Source of the DNA: Lepidurus packardi
Lineage: Eukaryota > Arthropoda > Branchiopoda > Notostraca > Triopsidae
Reading direction: 5' to 3'
Assembly: GCA_023053545.1 (NCBI GenBank)
Contig: JAKZAN010000005.1
Span: 13,427,637-13,491,636 of the forward strand
Length of the DNA: 64,000 nt
Below are positions 49,501 through 61,500 of this stretch, piece after piece. The notes below the pieces were generated by a model. That model had not been told where the DNA came from. It saw only the letters and a list, made by a program, of their open reading frames with translations, and ran no database searches. Position 1 is the first letter of the stretch, and each line of letters begins with the position of its first letter. A program made the position numbers and the translations under genes.

Positions 49501-52500
49501 GAATAACTGTCTTAAATTGTTCAAAGAACATGACTGTCACGGTATTTTTTCAATTTCTCAACCTAACCGCGTAGCCTAACCTAACCGCACCGAAAATGTG
49601 TATTTTTTGCTTCTAGCAGATTTGTTTGAAGTCACAGGGAGAAAAGTCAGAGAGAATAACTGTCTTAAATTGTTCAAAGAACATGACTGTCACGGTATTT
49701 TTTCAATTTATCAACCTAACCGCGTAGCCTAACCTAACCGCACCGAAGCTGTGTATTTTTTGCTTCTAGCAGATTTGTTTGAAGTCACAGGGAGAAAAGT
49801 CAGAGAGAATAACTGTCTTAAATTGTTCAAAGAACACGACTGTCACGGTATTTTTTCAATTTCTCAACCTAACCGCGTAGCCTAACCTAACCGCACCGAA
49901 AATGTGAATTTTTTGCTTCTAGCAGATTTGTTTGAAGTCACAGGGAGAAAAGTCAGAGAGAATAACTGTCTTAAATTGTTCAAAGAACATGACTGTCACG
50001 GTATTTTTTCAATTTCTCAACCTAACCGCGTAGCCTAACCTAACCGCACCGAAAATGTGTATTTTTTGCTTCTAGCAGATTTGTTTGAAGTCACAGGGAG
50101 AAAAGTCAGAGCGAATAACTGTCTTAAATTGTTCAAAGAACATGACTGTCACGGTATTTTTTCAATTTCTCAACCTAACCGCGTAGCCAAACCTAACCCC
50201 ACCGAAAATGTGTATTTTTTGCTTCTAGCAGATTTGTTTAAAGTCACAGGGAGAAAAGTCAGAGAGAATAACTGTCTTAAATTGTTCAAAGAACATGACT
50301 GTCACGGTATTTTTTCAATTTCTCAACCTAACCGCGTAGCCTAACCTCGTAGCCTAACCTAACGTAGCCGAACGTAACCGCACCGAAGCTGTGTATTTTT
50401 TGCTTCTAGCAGATTTGTTTGAAGTCACAGGGAGAAAAGTCAGAGACAATAACTGTCTTAAATTGTTCAAAGAACATGACTGTCACGGTATTTTTTCAAT
50501 TTCTCAACCTAACCGCGTAGCCTAACCTAACCGCACCGAAAATGTGAATTTTTTGCTTCTAGCAGATTTGTTTGAAGTCACAGGGAGAAAAGTCAGAGAG
50601 AATAACTGTCTTAAATTGTTCAAAGAACATGACTGTCACGGTATTTTTTCAATTTCTCAACCTAACCGCGTAGCCTAACCTAACCGCACCGAAAATGTGT
50701 ATTTTTTGCTTCTAGCAGATTTGTTTGAAGTCACAGGGAGAAAAGTCAGAGAGAATAACTGTCTTAAATTGTTCAAAGAACATGACTGTCACGGTATTTT
50801 TTCAATTTATCAACCTAACCGCGTAGCCTAACCTAACCGCACCGAAGCTGTGTATTTTTTGCTTCTAGCAGATTTGTTTGAAGCCACAGGGAGAAAAGTC
50901 AGAGAGAATAACTGTCTTAAATTGTTCAAAGAACACGACTGTCACGGTATTTTTTCAATTTCTCAACCTAACCGCGTAGCCTAACCTAACCGCACCGAAA
51001 ATGTGAATTTTTTGCTTCTAGCAGATTTGTTTGAAGTCACAGGGAGAAAAGTCAGAGAGAATAACTGTCTTAAATTGTTCAAAGAACATGACTGTCACGG
51101 TATTTTTTCAATTTCTCAACCTAACCGCGTAGCCTAACCTAACCGCACCGAAAATGTGTATTTTTTGCTTCTAGCAGATTTGTTTGAAGTCACAGGGAGA
51201 AAAGTCAGAGAGAATAACTGTCTTAAATTGTTCAAAGAACATGACTGTCACGGTATTTTTTCAATTTCTCAACCTAACCGCGTAGCCTAACCTCGTAGCC
51301 TAACCTAACGTAGCCGAACGTAACCGCACCGAAGCTGTGTATTTTTTGCTTCTAGCAGATTTGTTTGAAGTCACAGGGAGAAAAGTCAGAGAGAATAACT
51401 GTCTTAAATTGTTCAAAGAACATGACTGTCACGGTATTTTTTCAATTTCTCAACCTAACCGCGTAGCCTAACCTAACCGCACCGAAAATGTGTATTTTTT
51501 GCTTCTAGCAGATTTGTTTGAAGTCACAGGGAGAAAAGTCAGAGAGAATAACTGTCTTAAATTGTTCAAAGAACATGACTGTCACGGTATTTTTTCAATT
51601 TCTCAACCTAACCGCGTAGCCTAACCTAACCGCACCGAAAATGTGAATTTTTTGCTTCTAGCAGATTTGTTTGAAGTCACAGATAGAAAAGTCAGAGAGA
51701 ATAACTGTTTTAAATTGTTCAAAGAACATGACTGTCACGGTATTTTTTCAATTTCTCAACCTAACCGCGTAGCCTAACCTAACCGCACCGAAAATGTGTA
51801 TTTTTTGCTTCTAGCAGATTTGTTTGAAGTCACAGGGAGAAAAGTCAGAGAGAATAACTGTCTTAAATTGTTCAAAGAACATGACTGTCACGGTATTTTT
51901 TCAATTTCTCAACCTAACCGCGTAGCCTAACCTCGTAGCCTAACCTAACGTAGCCGAACGTAACCGCACCGAAGCTGTGTATTTTTTGCTTCTAGCAGAT
52001 TTGTTTGAAGTCACAGGGAGAAAAGTCAGAGACAATAACTGTCTTAAATTGTTCAAAGAACATGACTGTCACGGTATTTTTTCAATTTCTCAACCTAACC
52101 GCGTAGCCTAACCTAACCGCACCGAAAATGTGTATTTTTTGCTTCTAGCAGATTTGTTTGAAGTCACAGGGAGAAAAGTCAGAGAGAATAACTGTCTTAA
52201 ATTGTTCAAAGAACATGACTGTCACGGTATTTTTTCAATTTCTCAACCTAACCGCGTAGCCTAACCTCGTAGCCTAACCTAACGTAGCCGAACGTAACCG
52301 CACCGAAGCTGTGTATTTTTTGCTTCTAGCAGATTTGTTTGAAGTCACAGGGAGAAAAGTCAGAGACAATAACTGTCTTAAATTGTTCAAAGAACATGAC
52401 TGTCACGGTATTTTTTCAATTTCTCAACCTAACCGCGTAGCCTAACCTAACCGCACCGAAAATGTGTATTTTTTGCTTCTAGCAGATTTGTTTGAAGTCA

Positions 52501-55500
52501 CAGGGAGAAAAGTCAGAGAGAATAACTGTCTTAAATTGTTCAAAGAACATGACTGTCACGGTATTTTTTCAATTTCTCAACCTAACCGCGTAGCCTAACC
52601 TAACCGCACCGAAAATGTGTATTTTTTGCTTCTAGCAGATTTGTTTGAAGTCACAGGGAGAAAAGTCAGAGAGAATAACTGTCTTAAATTGTTCAAAGAA
52701 CATGACTGTCACGGTATTTTTTCAATTTCTCAACCTAACCGCGTAGCCTAACCTCGTAGCCTAACCTAACGTAGCCGAACGTAACCGCACCGAAGCTGTG
52801 TATTTTTTGCTTCTAGCAGATTTGTTTAAAGTCACAGGGAGAAAAGTCAGAGAGAATAACTGTCTTAAATTGTTCAAAGAACATGACTGTCACGGTATTT
52901 TTTCAATTTCTCAACCTAACCGCGTAGCCTAACCTCGTAGCCTAACCTAACGTAGCCGAACGTAACCGCACCGAAGCTGTGTATTTTTTGCTTCTAGCAG
53001 ATTTGTTTGAAGTCACAGGGAGAAAAGTCAGAGAGAATAACTGTCTTAAATTGTTCAAAGAACATGACTGTCACGGTATTTTTTCAATTTCTCAACCTAA
53101 CCGCGTAGCCTAACCTAACCGCACCGAAAATGTGTATTTTTTGCTTCTAGCAGATTTGTTTGAAGTCACAGGGAGAAAAGTCAGAGAGAATAACTGTCTT
53201 AAATTGTTCAAAGAACATGACTGTCACGGTATTTTTTCAATTTCTCAACCTAACCGCGTAGCCTAACCTAACCGCACCGAAAATGTGTATTTTTTGCTTC
53301 TAGCAGATTTGTTTGAAGTCACAGGGAGAAAAGTCAGAGAGAATTACTGTCTTAAATTGTTCAAAGAACATGACTGTCACGGTATTTTTTCAATTTCTCA
53401 ACCTAACCGCGTAGCCTAACCTCGTAGCCTAACCTAACGTAGCCGAACGTAACCGCACCGAAGCTGTGTATTTTTTGCTTCTAGCAGATTTGTTTGAAGT
53501 CACAGGGAGAAAAGTCAGAGAGAATAACTGTTTTAAATTGTTCAAAGAACATGACTGTCACGGTATTTTTTCAATTTCTCAACCTAACCGCGTAGCCTAA
53601 CCTAACCGCACCGAAAATGTGTATTTTTTGCTTCTAGCAGATTTGTTTGAAGTCACAGGGAGAAAAGTCAGAGAGAATAACTGTCTTAAATTGTTCAAAG
53701 AACATGACTGTCACGGTATTTTTTCAATTTCTCAACCTAACCGCGTAGCCTAACCTCGTAGCCTAACCTAACGTAGCTGAACGTAACCGCACCGAAGCTG
53801 TGTATTTTTTGCTTCTAGCAGATTTGTTTGAAGTCACAGGGAGAAAAGTCAGAGAGAATAACTGTCTTAAATTGTTCAAAGAACATGACTGTCACGGTAT
53901 TTTTTCAATTTCTCAACCTAACCGCGTAGCCTAACCTAACCGCACCGAAAATGTGTATTTTTTGCTTCTAGCAGATTTGTTTGAAGTCACAGGGAGAAAA
54001 GTCAGAGAGAATAACTGTCTTAAATTGTTCAAAGAACATGACTGTCACGGTATTTTTTCAATTTCTCAACCTAACCGCGTTGCCTAACCTAACCGCACCG
54101 AAAATGTGAATTTTTTGCTTCTAGCAGATTTGTTTGAAGTCACAGATAGAAAAGTCAGAGAGAATAACTGTTTTAAATTGTTCAAAGAACATGACTGTCA
54201 CGGTATTTTTTCAATTTCTCAACCTAACCGCGTAGCCTAACCTAACCGCACCGAAAATGTGTATTTTTTGCTTCTAGCAGATTTGTTTGAAGTCACAGGG
54301 AGAAAAGTCAGAGAGAATAACTGTCTTAAATTGTTCAAAGAACATGACTGTCACGGTATTTTTTCAATTTCTCAACCTAACCGCGTAGCCTAACCTCGTA
54401 GCCTAACCTAACGTAGCCGAACGTAACCGCACCGAAGCTGTGTATTTTTTGCTTCTAGCAGATTTGTTTGAAGTCACAGGGAGAAAAGTCAGAGAGAATA
54501 ACTGTCTTAAATTGTTCAAAGAACATGACTGTCACGGTATTTTTTCAATTTCTCAACCTAACCGCGTAGCCTAACCTCGTAGCCTAACCTAACGTAGCCG
54601 AACGTAACCGCACCGAAGCTGTGTATTTTTTGCTTCTAGCAGATTTGTTTGAAGTCACAGGGAGAAAAGTCAGAGAGAATAACTGTCTTAAATTGTTCAA
54701 AGAACATGACTGTCACGGTATTTTTTCAATTTCTCAACCTAACCGCGTAGCCTAACCTAACCGCACCGAAAATGTGTATTTTTTGCTTCTAGCAGATTTG
54801 TTTGAAGTCACAGGGAGAAAAGTCAGAGAGAATAACTGTCTTAAATTGTTCAAAGAACATGACTGTCACGGTATTTTTTCAATTTCTCAACCTAACCGCG
54901 TAGCCTAACCTCGTAGCCTAACCTAACGTAGCCGAACGTAACCGCACCGAAGCTGTGTATTTTTTGCTTCTAGCAGATTTGTTTGAAGTCACAGGGAGAA
55001 AAGTCAGAGACAATAACTGTCTTAAATTGTTCAAAGAACATGACTGTCACGGTATTTTTTCAATTTCTCAACCTAACCGCGTAGCCTAACCTAACAGCAC
55101 CGAAAATGTGTATTTTTTGCTTCTAGCAGATTTGTTTGAAGTCACAGGGAGAAAAGTCAGAGAGAATAACTGTCTTAAATTGTTCAAAGAACATGACTGT
55201 CACGGTATTTTTTCAATTTCTCAACCTAACCGCGTAGCCTAACCTCGTAGCCTAACCTAACGTAGCCGAACGTAACCGCACCGAAGCTGTGTATTTTTTG
55301 CTTCTAGCAGATTTGTTTGAAGTCACAGGGAGAAAAGTCAGAGAGAATAACTGTCTTAAATTGTTCAAAGAACATGACTGTCACGGTATTTTTTCAATTT
55401 CTCAACCTAACCGCGTAGCCTAACCTAACCGCACCGAAAATGTGTATATTTTGCTTCTAGCAGATTTGTTTGAAGTCACAGGGAGAAAAGTCAGAGAGAA

Positions 55501-58500
55501 TAACTGTCTTAAATTGTTCAAAGAACATGACTGTCACGGTATTTTTTCAATTTCTCAACCTAACCGCGTAGCCTAACCTAACCGCACCGAAAATGTGTAT
55601 TTTTTGCTTCTAGCAGATTTGTTTGAAGTCACAGGGAGAAAAGTCAGAGAGAATAACTGTCTTAAATTGTTCAAAGAACATGACTGTCACGGTATTTTTT
55701 CAATTTCTCAACCTAAGCGCGTAGCCTAACCTAACCGCACCGAAAATGTGAATTTTTTGCTTCTAGCAGATTTGTTTGAAGTCACAGATAGAAAAGTCGG
55801 AGAGAATAACTGTCTTAAATTGTTCAAAGAACATGACTGTCACGGTATTTTGTCAATTTCTCAACCTAACCGCGTAGCCTAACCTAACCGCACCGAAAAT
55901 GTGTATTTTTTGCTTCTAGCAGATTTGTTTGAAGTCACAGGGAGAAAAGTCAGAGAGAATAACTGTCTTAAATTGTTCAAAGAACATGACTGTCACGGTA
56001 TTTTTTCAATTTCTCAACCTAACCGCGTAGCCTAACCTAACCGCACCGAAAATGTGTATATTTTGCTTCTAGCAGATTTGTTTGAAGTCACAGGGAGAAA
56101 AGTCAGAGAGAATAACTGTCTTAAATTGTTCAAAGAACATGACTGTCACGGTATTTTTTCAATTTCTCAACCTAACCGCGTAGCCTAACCTAACCGCACC
56201 GAAAATGTGTATTTTTTGCTTCTAGCAGATTTGTTTGAAGTCACAGGGAGAAAAGTCAGAGAGAATAACTGTCTTAAATTGTTCAAAGAACATGACTGTC
56301 ACGGTATTTTTTCAATTTCTCAACCTAAGCGCGTAGCCTAACCTAACCGCACCGAAAATGTGAATTTTTTGCTTCTAGCAGATTTGTTTGAAGTCACAGA
56401 TAGAAAAGTCGGAGAGAATAACTGTCTTAAATTGTTCAAAGAACATGACTGTCACGGTATTTTGTCAATTTCTCAACCTAACCGCGTAGCCTAACCTAAC
56501 CGCACCGAAAATGTGTATTTTTTGCTTCTAGCAGATTTGTTTGAAGTCACAGGGAGAAAAGTCAGAGAGAATAACTGTCTTAAATTGTTCAAAGAACATG
56601 ACTGTCACGGTATTTTTTCAATTTCTCAACCTAACCGCGTAGCCTAACCTAACCGCACCGAAGCTGTGTATTTTTTGCTTCTAGCAGATTTGTTTGAAGT
56701 CACAGGGAGAAAAGTCAGAGAGAATAACTGTCATAAATTGTTCAAAGAACATGACTGTCACGGTATTTTTTCAATTTCTCAACCTAACCGCGTAGCCAAA
56801 CCTAACCGCACCGAAAATGTGTATTTTTTGCTTCTAGCAGATTTGTTTAAAGTCACAGGGAGAAAAGTCAGAGAGAATAACTGTCTTAAATTGTTCAAAG
56901 AACATGACTGTCACGGTATTTTTTCAATTTCTCAACCTAACCGCGTAGCCAAACCTAACCGCACCGAAAATGTGTATTTTTTGCTTCTAGCAGATTTGTT
57001 TAAAGTCACAGGGAGAAAAGTCAGAGAGAATAACTGTCTTAAATTGTTCAAAGAACATGACTGTCACGGTATTTTTTCAATTTCTCAACCTAACCGCGTA
57101 GCCTAACCTCGTAGCCTAACCTAACGTAGCCGAACGTAACCGCACCGAAGCTGTGTATTTTTTGCTTCTAGCAGATTTGTTTGAAGTCACAGGGAGAAAA
57201 GTCAGAGAGAATAACTGTCATAAATTGTTCAAAGAACATGACTGTCACGGTATTTTTTCAATTTCTCAACCTAACCGCGTAGCCAAACCTAACCGCACCG
57301 AAAATGTGTATTTTTTGCTTCTAGCAGATTTGTTTGAAGTCACAGGGAGAAAAGTCAGAGAGAATAACTGTCTTAAATTGTTCAAAGAACATGACTGTCA
57401 CGGTATTTTTTCAATTTCTCAACCTAACCGCGTAGCCTAACCTCGTAGCCTAACCTAACGTAGCCGAACGTAACCGCACCGAAGCTGTGTATTTTTTGCT
57501 TCTAGCAGATTTGTTTGAAGTCACAGGGAGAAAAGTCAGAGAGAATAACTGTCTTAAATTGTTCAAAGAACATGACTGTCACGGTATTTTTTCAATTTCT
57601 CAACCTAACCGCGTAGCCTAACCTAACCGCACCGAAAATGTGTATTTTTTGCTTCTAGCAGATTTGTTTGAAGTCACAGGGAGAAAAGTCAGAGAGAATA
57701 ACTGTCTTAAATTGTTCAAAGAACATGACTGTCACGGTATTTTTTCAATTTCTCAACCTAACCGCGTAGCCTAACCTCGTAGCCTAACCTAACGTAGCCG
57801 AACGTAACCGCACCGAAGCTGTGTATTTTTTGCTTCTAGCAGATTTGTTTGAAGTCACAGGGAGAAAAGTCAGAGACAATAACTGTCTTAAATTGTTCAA
57901 AGAACATGACTGTCACGGTATTTTTTCAATTTCTCAACCTAACCGCGTAGCCTAACCTAACCGCACCGAAAATGTGTATTTTTTGCTTCTAGCAGATTTG
58001 TTTGAAGTCACAGGGAGAAAAGTCAGAGAGAATAACTGTCTTAAATTGTTCAAAGAACATGACTGTCACGGTATTTTTTCAATTTCTCAACCTAACCGCG
58101 TAGCCTAACCTCGTAGCCTAACCTAACGTAGCCGAACGTAACCGCACCGAAGCTGTGTATTTTTTGCTTCTAGCAGATTTGTTTGAAGTCACAGGGAGAA
58201 AAGTCAGAGACAATAACTGTCTTAAATTGTTCAAAGAACATGACTGTCACGGTATTTTTTCAATTTCTCAACCTAACCGCGTAGCCTAACCTAACCGCAC
58301 CGAAAATGTGTATTTTTTGCTTCTAGCAGATTTGTTTGAAGTCACAGGGAGAAAAGTCAGAGAGAATAACTGTCTTAAATTGTTCAAAGAACATGACTGT
58401 CACGGTATTTTTTCAATTTCTCAACCTAACCGCGTAGCCTAACCTAACCGCACCGAAAATGTGTATTTTTTGCTTCTAGCAGATTTGTTTGAAGTCACAG

Positions 58501-61500
58501 GGAGAAAAGTCAGAGAGAATAACTGTCTTAAATTGTTCAAAGAACATGACTGTCACGGTATTTTTTCAATTTCTCAACCTAACCGCGTAGCCTAACCTCG
58601 TAGCCTAACCTAACGTAGCCGAACGTAACCGCACCGAAGCTGTGTATTTTTTGCTTCTAGCAGATTTGTTTAAAGTCACAGGGAGAAAAGTCAGAGAGAA
58701 TAACTGTCTTAAATTGTTCAAAGAACATGACTGTCACGGTATTTTTTCAATTTCTCAACCTAACCGCGTAGCCTAACCTCGTAGCCTAACCTAACGTAGC
58801 CGAACGTAACCGCACCGAAGCTGTGTATTTTTTGCTTCTAGCAGATTTGTTTGAAGTCACAGGGAGAAAAGTCAGAGAGAATAACTGTCTTAAATTGTTC
58901 AAAGAACATGACTGTCACGGTATTTTTTCAATTTCTCAACCTAACCGCGTAGCCTAACCTAACCGCACCGAAAATGTGTATTTTTTGCTTCTAGCAGATT
59001 TGTTTGAAGTCACAGGGAGAAAAGTCAGAGAGAATAACTGTCTTAAATTGTTCAAAGAACATGACTGTCACGGTATTTTTTCAATTTCTCAACCTAACCG
59101 CGTAGCCTAACCTAACCGCACCGAAAATGTGTATTTTTTGCTTCTAGCAGATTTGTTTGAAGTCACAGGGAGAAAAGTCAGAGAGAATTACTGTCTTAAA
59201 TTGTTCAAAGAACATGACTGTCACGGTATTTTTTCAATTTCTCAACCTAACCGCGTAGCCTAACCTCGTAGCCTAACCTAACGTAGCCGAACGTAACCGC
59301 ACCGAAGCTGTGTATTTTTTGCTTCTAGCAGATTTGTTTGAAGTCACAGGGAGAAAAGTCAGAGAGAATAACTGTTTTAAATTGTTCAAAGAACATGACT
59401 GTCACGGTATTTTTTCAATTTCTCAACCTAACCGCGTAGCCTAACCTAACCGCACCGAAAATGTGTATTTTTTGCTTCTAGCAGATTTGTTTGAAGTCAC
59501 AGGGAGAAAAGTCAGAGAGAATAACTGTCTTAAATTGTTCAAAGAACATGACTGTCACGGTATTTTTTCAATTTCTCAACCTAACCGCGTAGCCTAACCT
59601 CGTAGCCTAACCTAACGTAGCTGAACGTAACCGCACCGAAGCTGTGTATTTTTTGCTTCTAGCAGATTTGTTTGAAGTCACAGGGAGAAAAGTCAGAGAG
59701 AATAACTGTCTTAAATTGTTCAAAGAACATGACTGTCACGGTATTTTTTCAATTTCTCAACCTAACCGCGTAGCCTAACCTAACCGCACCGAAAATGTGT
59801 ATTTTTTGCTTCTAGCAGATTTGTTTGAAGTCACAGGGAGAAAAGTCAGAGAGAATAACTGTCTTAAATTGTTCAAAGAACATGACTGTCACGGTATTTT
59901 TTCAATTTCTCAACCTAACCGCGTTGCCTAACCTAACCGCACCGAAAATGTGAATTTTTTGCTTCTAGCAGATTTGTTTGAAGTCACAGATAGAAAAGTC
60001 AGAGAGAATAACTGTTTTAAATTGTTCAAAGAACATGACTGTCACGGTATTTTTTCAATTTCTCAACCTAACCGCGTAGCCTAACCTAACCGCACCGAAA
60101 ATGTGTATTTTTTGCTTCTAGCAGATTTGTTTGAAGTCACAGGGAGAAAAGTCAGAGAGAATAACTGTCTTAAATTGTTCAAAGAACATGACTGTCACGG
60201 TATTTTTTCAATTTCTCAACCTAACCGCGTAGCCTAACCTCGTAGCCTAACCTAACGTAGCCGAACGTAACCGCACCGAAGCTGTGTATTTTTTGCTTCT
60301 AGCAGATTTGTTTGAAGTCACAGGGAGAAAAGTCAGAGAGAATAACTGTCTTAAATTGTTCAAAGAACATGACTGTCACGGTATTTTTTCAATTTCTCAA
60401 CCTAACCGCGTAGCCTAACCTCGTAGCCTAACCTAACGTAGCCGAACGTAACCGCACCGAAGCTGTGTATTTTTTGCTTCTAGCAGATTTGTTTGAAGTC
60501 ACAGGGAGAAAAGTCAGAGAGAATAACTGTCTTAAATTGTTCAAAGAACATGACTGTCACGGTATTTTTTCAATTTCTCAACCTAACCGCGTAGCCTAAC
60601 CTAACCGCACCGAAAATGTGTATTTTTTGCTTCTAGCAGATTTGTTTGAAGTCACAGGGAGAAAAGTCAGAGAGAATAACTGTCTTAAATTGTTCAAAGA
60701 ACATGACTGTCACGGTATTTTTTCAATTTCTCAACCTAACCGCGTAGCCTAACCTCGTAGCCTAACCTAACGTAGCCGAACGTAACCGCACCGAAGCTGT
60801 GTATTTTTTGCTTCTAGCAGATTTGTTTGAAGTCACAGGGAGAAAAGTCAGAGACAATAACTGTCTTAAATTGTTCAAAGAACATGACTGTCACGGTATT
60901 TTTTCAATTTCTCAACCTAACCGCGTAGCCTAACCTAACAGCACCGAAAATGTGTATTTTTTGCTTCTAGCAGATTTGTTTGAAGTCACAGGGAGAAAAG
61001 TCAGAGAGAATAACTGTCTTAAATTGTTCAAAGAACATGACTGTCACGGTATTTTTTCAATTTCTCAACCTAACCGCGTAGCCTAACCTCGTAGCCTAAC
61101 CTAACGTAGCCGAACGTAACCGCACCGAAGCTGTGTATTTTTTGCTTCTAGCAGATTTGTTTGAAGTCACAGGGAGAAAAGTCAGAGAGAATAACTGTCT
61201 TAAATTGTTCAAAGAACATGACTGTCACGGTATTTTTTCAATTTCTCAACCTAACCGCGTAGCCTAACCTAACCGCACCGAAAATGTGTATATTTTGCTT
61301 CTAGCAGATTTGTTTGAAGTCACAGGGAGAAAAGTCAGAGAGAATAACTGTCTTAAATTGTTCAAAGAACATGACTGTCACGGTATTTTTTCAATTTCTC
61401 AACCTAACCGCGTAGCCTAACCTAACCGCACCGAAAATGTGTATTTTTTGCTTCTAGCAGATTTGTTTGAAGTCACAGGGAGAAAAGTCAGAGAGAATAA